Shown here in pieces: positions 1 through 7,896 of a DNA stretch of 11,250 nucleotides (the first letter of the stretch is position 1; every line of letters begins with the position of its first letter). The translations under genes were made by a program, and so were the position numbers. The stretch comes from Bacteroidales bacterium (lineage in GTDB: Bacteria; Bacteroidota; Bacteroidia; Bacteroidales; GCA-2748055), in contig JAOZLK010000078.1 in NCBI GenBank assembly GCA_029934875.1, positions 1 to 11,250 of the forward strand, given 5' to 3'. The notes beneath the pieces were generated by a model, which saw only the letters and a list, made by a program, of their open reading frames with translations, did no database searches and was not told the origin of the DNA.

Positions 1-99
1 AAGGCAACAGTTACTTCTAACTGGCCCGGCAGGTTATCCTACTCCGGCCAACTGGTTCCTCCCGGTGTGTCGAAGGTGTACAAGGGATACTCACTCTAA
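1..99 (+). CDS. C-terminal fragment of an unidentified protein
   Basis: Reading frame 1 is open from the window edge to a TAA at 97-99 and gives 32 residues ending in SKVYKGYSL. The other two forward frames also stay open for some distance or stop early, but this frame has the most protein-like composition (TSNWPGRLSYSGQL, with alternating polar and hydrophobic residues suggesting a terminal beta-sandwich strand pair). All three reverse frames contain stops in the first 90 bases, so this strip is more likely the end of a gene on the plus strand than a continuation of the ligase side. Its last 9 bases overlap the end of the convergent ligase gene. The family cannot be named from this tail alone, and the call could be wrong because the fragment is short. 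Confidence 0.4.
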   Translation, partial: KATVTSNWPGRLSYSGQLVPPGVSKVYKGYSL

Positions 100-1749
100 T
101 TTGTAGAGGAAGCGTTTAATGCTTCGCTTTGGCGTTTTCTCAAACTCCTTATCGTGAATATGAATCTTTAATATGGATTCGTATGCGGCAAGTTGTTGGT
201 TTACCGCTTTGCGGTTCTCCTCCATCTTAGCTTCAATAGCGTCGGCCACACCATCGGCTTTTACCTGTTCCATATCCGGATATACAAGTGCTTCCAGGCG
301 GTTGTCCTTATTCATCAGCACCACAGCTTCACTGATGTACTGCAGGTTAATGAGCTTGGATTCAATCTCCTCGGGATAGATGTTTTGCCCGGACGAACCC
401 AGCAACATGCTTTTGCTCCTGCCCTTGATGTAAATAAATCCATCCTCATCGGTGACACCCAGGTCGCCTGTATGCAGCCAGCCATCTTCATCAATTGCAG
501 CTTTGGTGGCCTCTTCATTTTTATAATAGCCCTCCATCAGGACCTCCCCTTTCACCATAATCTCACCGGGGACCTTGTAAGGCTCGGGAGAGTCAATTTT
601 CAGTTCCATGACATCCAGAATTTTCCCGCTGGATCCTTTTCTTGTGGAAGCGAAGCCCTCGTAGGAAATCAGGGGGCCACATTCAGTCATCCCGTAGCCA
701 ATTGTATAGGGGAAATTGATCTTTGTCATAAAAGCCTCTACTTCATCCCCCAGTGCTGCACCCCCCAGGACTGCCTCCCGGAAGCGCCCACCAAAGGACT
801 CAACCAGCTTCTTCCTGATAGCTCCATATATAAGGCCGCTGATTCCTGGGATCTTTGTAAGGACCTTCATGGATCCCTTCTGCAAAGTGGGTAAAACTTT
901 CTTTTTATAGAGCTTCTCAAAGAATATGGGTACAAAGAGGATCAGGTGAGGCCGGATCTCGGAAAATGCCTTGAGTATTACCGGGGTGGCAGGAATCTTC
1001 CCCAGGATGGTCACGTGAACACCCACGGCCAGTGGAAAGAGAAAATCAAAGGCAAAACCATAGCAGTGGGCCAGGGGTATGATGGAGAGCATTTTCTCTC
1101 CTGGATTCAGTTCAATGGAGCGGATGGCAAAATCCACGTTACCCGCCAGGCTGTTGGCGGTAAGAACCACACCCTTACTAAAGCCTGTGGTCCCCGATGT
1201 ATAATTTATCTGTGCGACCTCGCTGTTGTCCACATCGGCATACTTGATGTGCTCCCTTGTAAAATCACCCTTGCAGCTCTCCCTGAGCAAATCATCAAGC
1301 TTTTCATTTGTTTCTTTAAATGCAGCAGTAGGGCTGGCCGAAAGGATTCCAAAATCATCCACTGAAAGGATGGCCCCGATTTGTTTCATTTCAGTTTCTG
1401 CAAGGGTATCCATGATCTGCTTGTCCACCAGCAGCATCACCGAATCGGAATGATTGATGATGGTATGGGCATCGCCAGGTTTAAAATCCGCGAGTATGGG
1501 TACGCATACAGCACCATAGCTAAGTATACTCATGCTGGAGATGCACCAGTTGGAGGAATTCTTGCCAAACACGGCAATCTTGTCCCCCTTTTTTATACCC
1601 AGGCCCTTGTAAAGCAGGTGCAATTTTGCCACCTGTTTGGATAGCTCACCATAGGTATAAGAGATTCCATTGTAATCGGAAAGTGCAGGAAGGTCCCAGT
1701 TCTCTGAAAAACTCTTCTCATAGAACTTAATCAAATTCTGTTGGATCAT
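91..1749 (-). CDS. AMP-binding acyl-CoA synthetase (probable long-chain fatty acid--CoA ligase)
   Basis: Member of the ANL adenylating superfamily: it activates a carboxylic acid, probably a fatty acid, with ATP to an acyl-adenylate and transfers it to CoA. Seen in the 552-residue protein (numbered from the chosen start): P-loop YTSGTTG at about 183-189, A5 motif GYGMTECGP at about 351-359, GWLHTGDLG at about 423-431, and the hinge region GRSKSMLLGSSGQNIYP from about 443. The C-terminal A10 region reads KTPKRSIKR (about 538-546), with Ser where the catalytic lysine usually sits. I chose the ATG at 1747-1749 because the protein then begins MIQQNLIKFYEKSF..NWDLPAL, a typical start for Bacteroidota homologues. 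An in-frame ATG pair at 1813-1818 would add 23 residues (MMEEFFVIGK...) that do not look like family sequence. The gene is divergent from purL and no clear minus-strand promoter consensus was found. The substrate is not fixed by the sequence; an acyl-ACP synthetase or medium-chain ligase is possible. Confidence 0.92.
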   Translation of the reverse strand: MIQQNLIKFYEKSFSENWDLPALSDYNGISYTYGELSKQVAKLHLLYKGLGIKKGDKIAVFGKNSSNWCISSMSILSYGAVCVPILADFKPGDAHTIINHSDSVMLLVDKQIMDTLAETEMKQIGAILSVDDFGILSASPTAAFKETNEKLDDLLRESCKGDFTREHIKYADVDNSEVAQINYTSGTTGFSKGVVLTANSLAGNVDFAIRSIELNPGEKMLSIIPLAHCYGFAFDFLFPLAVGVHVTILGKIPATPVILKAFSEIRPHLILFVPIFFEKLYKKKVLPTLQKGSMKVLTKIPGISGLIYGAIRKKLVESFGGRFREAVLGGAALGDEVEAFMTKINFPYTIGYGMTECGPLISYEGFASTRKGSSGKILDVMELKIDSPEPYKVPGEIMVKGEVLMEGYYKNEEATKAAIDEDGWLHTGDLGVTDEDGFIYIKGRSKSMLLGSSGQNIYPEEIESKLINLQYISEAVVLMNKDNRLEALVYPDMEQVKADGVADAIEAKMEENRKAVNQQLAAYESILKIHIHDKEFEKTPKRSIKRFLYKLE

Positions 1750-1831
1750 GGGATGATAGGGTTTAGTTATTCTACAAGATAAACAATCCTTTCCAATGAC
1801 AAAAAACTCTTCCATCATTCAACATATCATG

Positions 1832-1839
1832 TATCTTTG
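1832..1839 (+). promoter_or_regulatory. Bacteroidota-type -7 element in front of purL
   Basis: TATCTTTG is a perfect match to the TAnnTTTG -7 consensus of Bacteroidota housekeeping promoters. It lies 36 bp upstream of the purL ATG at 1876, which would leave a leader of roughly 30 nt. No convincing TTG -33 element is present at the expected distance upstream. The upstream-most possible purL start (a TTG at 1837) lies inside this element, which argues that translation begins at 1876. Assignment rests on pattern matching only. Confidence 0.5.
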
Positions 1840-1875
1840 CACCATCATTTCAGAGTAACATCAAATCGCATCTTT

Positions 1876-4800
1876 ATGATCTATTTTTTCCAGGTCCCCG
1901 CTAACAAAATCATTGCACTTCAGCATTCCTCAGAACTTGAGCATGCAAACACAAAAAAGCTGGAGTGGCTGTTCGGCTCTTCCAGCTGTCTTTCTTCCGC
2001 TTCAGTGGATGGTGTATTTGTGGGTCCGCGAAAAGAGATGATAACACCCTGGAGTACCAATGCAGTTGAAATAACAGAGAACATGGGTGTGGAAGGCATC
2101 CTGAGGATAGAAGAATTCTTCGGGGTAAAGGGAGATGATGCATCCCACGATCCCATGCTCCAGTCTCTTTACAAGGGGCTTGACCAGGATCTGTTTACCA
2201 TAGATAAGAAACCTGAGCCTGTCTTAGAGATCTCTGATATCGCTGCCTACAACCAGCAGGAAGGCCTGGCCCTGAATCCCGATGAGATCGAATACCTTGA
2301 AGGCGTAAGCCAGCGTATAGGAAGAAGCCTGACCGACAGCGAGGTCTTTGGCTTCTCACAGGTAAATTCTGAACATTGCCGGCACAAGATTTTCAACGGT
2401 ACCTTCATCATAGACGGAGAGGAGAAAGAGTCATCCCTCTTCCAGATGATTAAGCGCACTACAGCCACAAATCCCAACTACGTGGTATCGGCTTATAAGG
2501 ATAATTGCTCATTTGTGCAGGGCCCTGTGGTTGAGCTCTTCGCTCCCGGGACCCAGGATAATGCTGACTATTTTAAGATCAGGGATATTGAAACGGTACT
2601 TTCCCTGAAGGCTGAAACCCACAATTTTCCAACTACCGTGGAACCATTCAACGGAGCAGCCACAGGTACAGGGGGAGAAATAAGGGACAGGATTGCAGGA
2701 GGGAAAGCCAGTGTCCCCATGGCTGGAACCGCAGTTTATATGACCTCCTATCCCAGGCTGGGTGAAGGACGCAAGTGGGAAGAATCCATTAAGGAAAGGC
2801 CCTGGCTCTACCAGACACCGGAGGAAATTCTGATCAAGGCTTCCAACGGGGCCAGCGATTTTGGTAATAAATTCGGACAGCCCCTGATCTGCGGAAGCCT
2901 GCTCACTTTCGAACACGAGGAGCATGGAAAGGTCTTTGGTTTCGACAAGGTTATCATGCTGGCGGGGGGAATCGGCTACGGTAAAAAAGAAGATGCTGAA
3001 AAGGCCATCCCAGTCAAAGGCGATGTTGTGGTTCTGCTGGGAGGAGATAATTACAGGATTGGAATGGGAGGTGGAGCGGTTTCTTCGGTTGACACCGGGG
3101 TCTTTGAAAATGCCATTGAATTAAACGCAGTTCAGCGTGCCAATCCTGAGATGCAAAAGCGGGTTTTCAATACCATCCGGGCCTACTCTGAATCGGCTTC
3201 CAACCCCATCATAAGCATCCATGACCATGGAGCAGGAGGACACCTGAACTGTCTTTCAGAACTGGTGGAAGCCACCGGAGGAAAAATAAACCTGGATAAA
3301 CTCCCGGTGGGTGATCCCACCCTTTCGGCCAAGGAAATAATCGGAAATGAATCACAGGAGAGAATGGGCCTCGTAATCAAGGCTGAAGATGTGGATGAAC
3401 TTGTTCGTATTGCAAACCGGGAAAGGGCCCCCATATACATCATTGGGGAAATCACAGATGACCACAGGTTTGTATTTGAAAGTGAAAAGACCGGCGAAAA
3501 ACCCATGGACCTGGAGCTGGCCGACATGTTCGGGAAACCACCCCGGACCATAATGGAAGACCAAAGCCTTAAGACCAGCTACAGGGAAATTGATGTGGAC
3601 CCCGCCTTGCTCGCAAAGTACCTGGAGGGTGTCATGCAACTGGAGGCCGTGGCATGCAAGGACTGGCTCACTTCCAAGGTGGATCGCTCGGTGACCGGAA
3701 AAATTGCCAGGCAACAATGTGCCGGCCCGCTGCAACTCCCTCTTAATAATCTCGGCGCTGTAGCCCTCGATTTCCAGGGTAAAAAGGGTTACGCTACCTC
3801 CATCGGGCATGCTCCTGCTGCAGGAATGGTGGATGCAGCAGCTGGAAGTATCCTGTCCATTGCAGAAGCCCTCACCAACCTGGTATGGGCTCCTATGCCG
3901 TATAGAATCAGAAGCATCTCCCTCTCTGCCAACTGGATGTGGCCCTGCAGGAACGAGGGTGAAGATGCCAGACTCTATGCAGCAGCCAGTGCGGCCAGTG
4001 ACTTTGCTGTCGGACTGGGAATTAATATACCCACCGGGAAGGACTCACTTTCCATGACTCAGAAATATGAGAAACAGGTGGTCTACGCACCGGGTACAGT
4101 GATCATCTCAGCGGCCGGGGAAGTGAGCGATGTGAGAAAAATTGTTGAGCCTGTGATGGTAGAGAACCCGGAATCAAGGTTCATCTACATTGATTTTTCA
4201 GGGGATGAATTTAAGCTCGGAGGCTCTTCCTTCGCACAGTATATGAACCGTCTTGGGAATGAAGCGCCGAAGGTGAAGGATGCCTCCTACTTTGTAAAAG
4301 CATTCAACCTGCTCCAATCCCTCATTGAAGAAGGAACTGTCCTTTCCGGACATGATGTTTCTGCAGGAGGCCTGATTACCACCCTGATGGAAATGTGCTA
4401 TGCCAACACAAGTGGTGGAATGGAAATTGATCTTTCTGCTGTTCCCGGGGAAATGATCCCCATCCTGTTTAGTGAAAAGCCAGGTGTGGTGATCCAGGTG
4501 GCCAATGCCCCCCAGGTGAGTGCCATCCTGGAAAAAGAAAGCATCTTCCATCATGTCATCGGACGGCCAATTGAAGAAAGGGAGATTCAGCTCAGGACAG
4601 AATCGGGAAATCAGAACCTTCCCATTGACCATTACCGGGATCTGTGGTTTCGCACCTCCTACCTTCTCGACTGCAGACAATCGGGTGAGGAGCTTGCTGC
4701 TGAGCGCTACAAATCTTATAAGAAGCACGCACTCAATTTTAATCTGGGTGACTTTAAGGGCAGCTTCAGTAGCCTGGGGATTGATCCAAAAAGACGCACA

Positions 4801-5565
4801 GACAGCGGAATCAAAGCAGCCATCATCAGAGAGAAGGGGGTGAACGGTGACAGGGAAATGGCCCATGCCCTCTACCTCGCTGGTTTTGATGTAAAGGATG
4901 TCCACATGACCGATCTGATCAGCGGAAGAGAGACCCTGGAAGAAGTGCAAATGATCGTATTTGTGGGTGGCTTCTCCAACTCCGATGTACTTGGTTCGGC
5001 CAGAGGCTGGGCAGGAGCTTTTAAATACAATGAAAAAGCACAGGTGGCTCTCAATAATTTCTACAGGCGTGAAGATACACTCAGCCTGGGAATCTGTAAC
5101 GGCTGCCAGCTGATGATCGAACTGGACCTTGTGGTTCCGGAACATGCTGAAAAGCCTTCCATGGTGCACAATGCATCAGGGAAATTCGAATCGGCCTTCC
5201 TGGCTTTAAAGGTTCAGAAGAACAGCTCGGTGATGCTGGCTTCATTGGAGGAGATGAACCTTGGTGTATGGGTGGCTCATGGAGAGGGGAAATTTGTCCT
5301 TCCTAAAGCAGAGGAGCAGTACCATATTGCAGCAAAATACTCTCACTCGAGCTACCCTGCCAATCCCAACGGTTCTGAATATGACGTGGCAGCTATCTGC
5401 TCTGCCGACGGTCGTCACCTGGCCATGATGCCTCACCTTGAACGCGCATACCAGCCATGGCAATGTGCAACTTACCCTGCCGGGCGAAAGTATGATGAGG
5501 CAACTCCATGGTTGGAAGCCTTTGTAAATGCCAGGAAATGGATATTTGCCAGGCTTAAGGCCTGA
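1876..5565 (+). CDS. purL: Phosphoribosylformylglycinamidine (FGAM) synthase, large single-chain form
   Basis: Catalyses the fourth step of de novo purine synthesis in the cytoplasm: FGAR + glutamine + ATP gives FGAM + glutamate + ADP + phosphate. The 1229-residue length fits the fused type found in Gammaproteobacteria, Bacteroidota and eukaryotes, which needs no PurS or PurQ. Seen (numbered from ATG 1876): the linker-region motif VNSEHCRHKIFNGTF at about 163-177, the ATP-site motif KAETHNFPTTVEPF at about 245-258, HDHGAGG at about 449-455, PTGKDSLSM at about 719-727 and SGHDVSAGGL at about 824-833. The C-terminal class I glutaminase domain carries GICNGC with nucleophile Cys1074, HGEGKF at about 1135-1140 and MPHLER with His1187 and Glu1189 completing the triad. 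All expected catalytic residues are intact. The start was set at 1876 because MIYFFQVP begins the family's N-terminal domain and because the longer frame begins inside the promoter element. The 3' end faces the 5-alpha-reductase gene with 12 bp between stop codons. Confidence 0.98.
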   Translation: MIYFFQVPANKIIALQHSSELEHANTKKLEWLFGSSSCLSSASVDGVFVGPRKEMITPWSTNAVEITENMGVEGILRIEEFFGVKGDDASHDPMLQSLYKGLDQDLFTIDKKPEPVLEISDIAAYNQQEGLALNPDEIEYLEGVSQRIGRSLTDSEVFGFSQVNSEHCRHKIFNGTFIIDGEEKESSLFQMIKRTTATNPNYVVSAYKDNCSFVQGPVVELFAPGTQDNADYFKIRDIETVLSLKAETHNFPTTVEPFNGAATGTGGEIRDRIAGGKASVPMAGTAVYMTSYPRLGEGRKWEESIKERPWLYQTPEEILIKASNGASDFGNKFGQPLICGSLLTFEHEEHGKVFGFDKVIMLAGGIGYGKKEDAEKAIPVKGDVVVLLGGDNYRIGMGGGAVSSVDTGVFENAIELNAVQRANPEMQKRVFNTIRAYSESASNPIISIHDHGAGGHLNCLSELVEATGGKINLDKLPVGDPTLSAKEIIGNESQERMGLVIKAEDVDELVRIANRERAPIYIIGEITDDHRFVFESEKTGEKPMDLELADMFGKPPRTIMEDQSLKTSYREIDVDPALLAKYLEGVMQLEAVACKDWLTSKVDRSVTGKIARQQCAGPLQLPLNNLGAVALDFQGKKGYATSIGHAPAAGMVDAAAGSILSIAEALTNLVWAPMPYRIRSISLSANWMWPCRNEGEDARLYAAASAASDFAVGLGINIPTGKDSLSMTQKYEKQVVYAPGTVIISAAGEVSDVRKIVEPVMVENPESRFIYIDFSGDEFKLGGSSFAQYMNRLGNEAPKVKDASYFVKAFNLLQSLIEEGTVLSGHDVSAGGLITTLMEMCYANTSGGMEIDLSAVPGEMIPILFSEKPGVVIQVANAPQVSAILEKESIFHHVIGRPIEEREIQLRTESGNQNLPIDHYRDLWFRTSYLLDCRQSGEELAAERYKSYKKHALNFNLGDFKGSFSSLGIDPKRRTDSGIKAAIIREKGVNGDREMAHALYLAGFDVKDVHMTDLISGRETLEEVQMIVFVGGFSNSDVLGSARGWAGAFKYNEKAQVALNNFYRREDTLSLGICNGCQLMIELDLVVPEHAEKPSMVHNASGKFESAFLALKVQKNSSVMLASLEEMNLGVWVAHGEGKFVLPKAEEQYHIAAKYSHSSYPANPNGSEYDVAAICSADGRHLAMMPHLERAYQPWQCATYPAGRKYDEATPWLEAFVNARKWIFARLKA

Positions 5566-5577
5566 TTGGGACTCGAG

Positions 5578-6336
5578 CTATACAATAAGTGGGATGATTG
5601 CCTTGCGCCGCGAGGGGTACTCGGGGAATGTTGCTTTATACCATTTATGGTGGTCCAGGGCACGGGGAACAAGGTTGAAGAAACTCCACAGGGCAAACAC
5701 CAGTGCGGCAGGGCTCCAGGTCATAATGGCAAAGCCGGTCCACTCCAGCAGTTCACCAAAAAAATTGGGGCAGGATACATATTTGAAGAGCCCTCCTCTT
5801 GGTATAAAGTAGCCCTTCTTCCCTCCTCTTCTCAGGTTCAAAAGTGTCTGATCCGACTTCCAATTAATAAACATCCCCAGGAACCAGAGACAGAATCCGA
5901 GGATGAAGCGAATATCATACAACCACTCCCAGGTATATTCCCTTGCAAAGGCCGAAAAGTAATAGCCATTGCTAAATCCGTTTACCAGGTTAAAAATGAC
6001 CGCCAGAAGGGCCACCACCAATGGCATTTGCTTACCCGTTGTTCTCGTTCTCAGGGGCCAGAGGATGGAGCGGTTACCGTAGTGAAAAACGTAAAATGTA
6101 AAGAAAATCCATGTGACCGGCTGTACCCCATTGGGACCCAGCAAAAAGGACAGGATAAAAATAAGCAGTGAGGGCAGTTCCATGACAACCCAGGCCACCC
6201 TGTTGGGAATGCTCGGGCCCCAGTCTTTTCGACTGTGACGTCCGTATGGAGCAGTAACAAAAAGAAGCAGGATGAAAGTCAAAAAGCCAATGCCAGCCCA
6301 GATCCAGAGAAAAGTGTAATAAAATTGGGGTTCCAT
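5578..6336 (-). CDS. Steroid 5-alpha-reductase family membrane oxidoreductase
   Basis: Related to 3-oxo-5-alpha-steroid 4-dehydrogenases (SRD5A1/SRD5A2), which use NADPH to reduce the delta-4 double bond of 3-oxo-steroids. The 252-residue length is normal for the family. Seen: about six hydrophobic segments (roughly 8-28, 47-67, 73-93, 104-124, 142-160, 195-220). MELPS carries Glu53 where human SRD5A2 has catalytic Glu57. FHYGNRS carries Tyr86 where SRD5A2 has Tyr91. The C-terminal NADPH-binding signature is complete, with IPRGGLFKYVSCPNFFGELL at about 178-197 and RALDHHKWYKATFPEYPSRR at about 225-244. Known: homologues in gut Bacteroidota reduce steroid hormones and 3-oxo-delta-4 bile acids. 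Inferred: the physiological substrate here may be a steroid, a bile acid or another enone such as a polyprenoid, and the sequence does not decide. The gene lies 48 bp downstream of the 6385-6819 lipoprotein on the same strand and could be co-transcribed with it or use its own weak promoter. Confidence 0.9.
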   Translation of the reverse strand: MEPQFYYTFLWIWAGIGFLTFILLLFVTAPYGRHSRKDWGPSIPNRVAWVVMELPSLLIFILSFLLGPNGVQPVTWIFFTFYVFHYGNRSILWPLRTRTTGKQMPLVVALLAVIFNLVNGFSNGYYFSAFAREYTWEWLYDIRFILGFCLWFLGMFINWKSDQTLLNLRRGGKKGYFIPRGGLFKYVSCPNFFGELLEWTGFAIMTWSPAALVFALWSFFNLVPRALDHHKWYKATFPEYPSRRKAIIPLIV

Positions 6337-6354
6337 AGGTAAGGTTATGGAAAG

Positions 6355-6362
6355 CGAAGATA
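6355..6362 (-). promoter_or_regulatory. Weak candidate -7 element for the 5-alpha-reductase gene
   Basis: On the minus strand the sequence reads TATCTTCG, one mismatch from the TAnnTTTG consensus. A TTG lies 18 nt further upstream, a plausible -33 spacing. It sits 18 bp before the ATG at 6334-6336, which would give a very short leader. Chance occurrence is quite possible in this AT-rich gap. Confidence 0.25.
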
Positions 6363-6384
6363 GAATTTTTGATGGAAAATCAAT

Positions 6385-6819
6385 CTATTTCACATCAACC
6401 CTGTCCTCTGTAAAGAGATAGCGGATTCCAAGTTCATCTCCCTCGAGGGATACGATCCACATCTGGTAGGTAAGGGTACCTCCCCAGTAAGCGACTGTAA
6501 TATCTATGAGGGTGTCGTTTAACGGGCTCCAGCTTCCTTCAAAATTATCATAGGCAATGGGAGGTGTGCCGCACCAACCGGAGTTTTTTCGCTCAGTAAA
6601 AGAGCCATCCTCATGGAAGATAAAACCATAGAGGTCCGCATCCAGTTCCTCTGCACGATTGAGTCTCATAATTCCTTCTTCAGGAGAGATGAGGGGATTA
6701 TTCACATCAACCCATGTCCCGATTATACTAACATTCTCACCAAGATTCTCCATCTCAAGCTGATCCTTCTCACATGCAAGCATGAATATGGTGATAACTA
6801 CTAATAATAACTTTTTCAT
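6385..6819 (-). CDS. Small lipoprotein, possibly lipocalin-like
   Basis: 144 residues starting MKKLLLVVITIFMLAC, a lysine-led hydrophobic signal peptide followed by a lipobox with the lipidated Cys16. It is therefore predicted to be a membrane-anchored envelope protein. After a short acidic linker the domain starts IIGTWVDV (GTW at about 34-36). Further on come FIFHEDGSFTERK and NFEGSWSPLNDTLIDI, a pattern of beta strands with 'G.W' and 'DGSF' turns seen in lipocalin-like domains of Bacteroidota lipoproteins. No catalytic motif is visible. The gene is divergent from the paraoxonase-like gene (81 bp between the start codons) and precedes the 5-alpha-reductase on the same strand. Function is unknown; ligand binding is only inferred from the fold resemblance. 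Confidence 0.8.
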   Translation of the reverse strand: MKKLLLVVITIFMLACEKDQLEMENLGENVSIIGTWVDVNNPLISPEEGIMRLNRAEELDADLYGFIFHEDGSFTERKNSGWCGTPPIAYDNFEGSWSPLNDTLIDITVAYWGGTLTYQMWIVSLEGDELGIRYLFTEDRVDVK

Positions 6820-6900
6820 AAAATCACTATCTTAATCTTTTCAATAAGATGAGAATAGTCCTTTACAGGTTGCTTACACCCGCAAAATAATAATACGTCC

Positions 6901-7896
6901 ATGAAAATATACATTCCTGTCCGTCTTTTGCTGCTAGGCCTGTGTTGTTGTTTGGCATGCAATCCTGTAGGATCTGACACCATTAGTATATCGGAAAAAA
7001 TTGAGGTGGGCCCCGGTCCTGAAGACATGGTGCTTGACACCCTTTCCACACCCAGGTTACTGATTTCCTGCTCGGCACGACGAGACGAGCTCAAACCTTA
7101 TGGTGAGATAGAAACCCTGGACCTCATCAGCATGGAACGAAAAATCCTTACACGCCATAAGCAACCCGACAGCCTTATATTTCGCCCGCATGGCATCTAC
7201 CTGGATGGTGATATGCTTTATGTGATCAGCCACGAAAGAGAGCCCGACTTCCATCCCATCCTTATTTACAGGGTGCATGGCGACAGCCTGGAATTCATTG
7301 AACTGATAAACAATGCCCTGGTTAATTCCCCCAATGCACTGGTTACTGGTAGCCAGGGGGAGATTTACGTGGTCAATGATTCGGGCAAGCGTGGTAGTAT
7401 GATGGAAAAAATTCTCAAGCTAAAGAGGGCCAGCCTGATTATGCTAAATAAAGGCCCTGATGGCAATTGGAGTCTGCAGTACATGGCCATTGACCTGGGC
7501 TACCCGGCTGGAATAAACCGAATAGGGAACAGCATCTTTGCGGGAGATGCCATTCAGAATCAGATTCACGTCTACCGAATTAGTAAAAAGGGGCTTACGC
7601 CTCAACCTCCCCTCAAAGATTTAAAGGGCAATGATAATTTACGAATATATAATGGCAAGATCCTGACCTGCGGCCATGTCAAACCCCTTCGCTTCATCCG
7701 ACACGCAAAAGACCCGGGGAAAATATCTCCCGTGGAAGTTTTTCTTGTCGATCCCAAAACAGGAGAGTCCAGGACCCTCTTCAGCACAGATGGATCTCAA
7801 ATCAGCGGAGGCTCAACAGCCATCATTTTCAATGACGACCTTTATATCAGCCAGGTTTTTGAGCCCTACCTTCTAAAAGTAAAACTTGAGCAGTAA
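6901..7896 (+). CDS. Paraoxonase/arylesterase (PON) family lipoprotein
   Basis: 331 residues, with a hydrophobic leader and lipobox LAC at Cys20, so probably anchored in the envelope. The rest follows the six-bladed propeller of serum paraoxonases, calcium-dependent lactonases/arylesterases. By eye against human PON1: GPGPED (Glu41, Asp42) matches Glu53/Asp54; RPHGI (His97) matches catalytic His115; VISHE (His111) matches His134; VVNDS (Asn159, Asp160) matches Asn168/Asp169; GNDNLRI (Asp245, Asn246) matches Asp269/Asn270; TCGH (His259) matches His285. The closing blade GGSTAIIFNDDLYISQVF also fits. The exception is YPAGIN, where Ala203 replaces calcium ligand Asn224 of the usual ANGI motif. 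Known family members hydrolyse lactones, including acyl-homoserine lactones, and aryl esters. Activity here is uncertain given the missing ligand, and a non-catalytic SMP-30/NHL-like role is possible. The gene stands alone, divergent from the lipoprotein upstream, and its TAA at 7894-7896 abuts the stop of the next, convergent gene. Confidence 0.85.
   Translation: MKIYIPVRLLLLGLCCCLACNPVGSDTISISEKIEVGPGPEDMVLDTLSTPRLLISCSARRDELKPYGEIETLDLISMERKILTRHKQPDSLIFRPHGIYLDGDMLYVISHEREPDFHPILIYRVHGDSLEFIELINNALVNSPNALVTGSQGEIYVVNDSGKRGSMMEKILKLKRASLIMLNKGPDGNWSLQYMAIDLGYPAGINRIGNSIFAGDAIQNQIHVYRISKKGLTPQPPLKDLKGNDNLRIYNGKILTCGHVKPLRFIRHAKDPGKISPVEVFLVDPKTGESRTLFSTDGSQISGGSTAIIFNDDLYISQVFEPYLLKVKLEQ

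Noticed and set aside
193..894. Plus-strand open frame of 233 codons inside the ligase gene
   Set aside because: It is antisense to conserved ligase motifs and has no family resemblance.
4198..5169. Minus-strand open frame of 323 codons inside purL
   Set aside because: It lies wholly antisense to the conserved PurL coding sequence, and its translation shows no recognisable family or coherent domain.
5566..6171. Plus-strand open frame of 201 codons directly after purL
   Set aside because: It is antisense to the 5-alpha-reductase, whose signature motifs are unmistakable; the translation is polar, Gln/Lys-rich and without a fold pattern.
6883..6890. Minus-strand TTATTTTG as -7 element for the 6385-6819 lipoprotein
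   Set aside because: One mismatch to TAnnTTTG, no TTG partner upstream, and the region is AT-rich enough for this to occur by chance.
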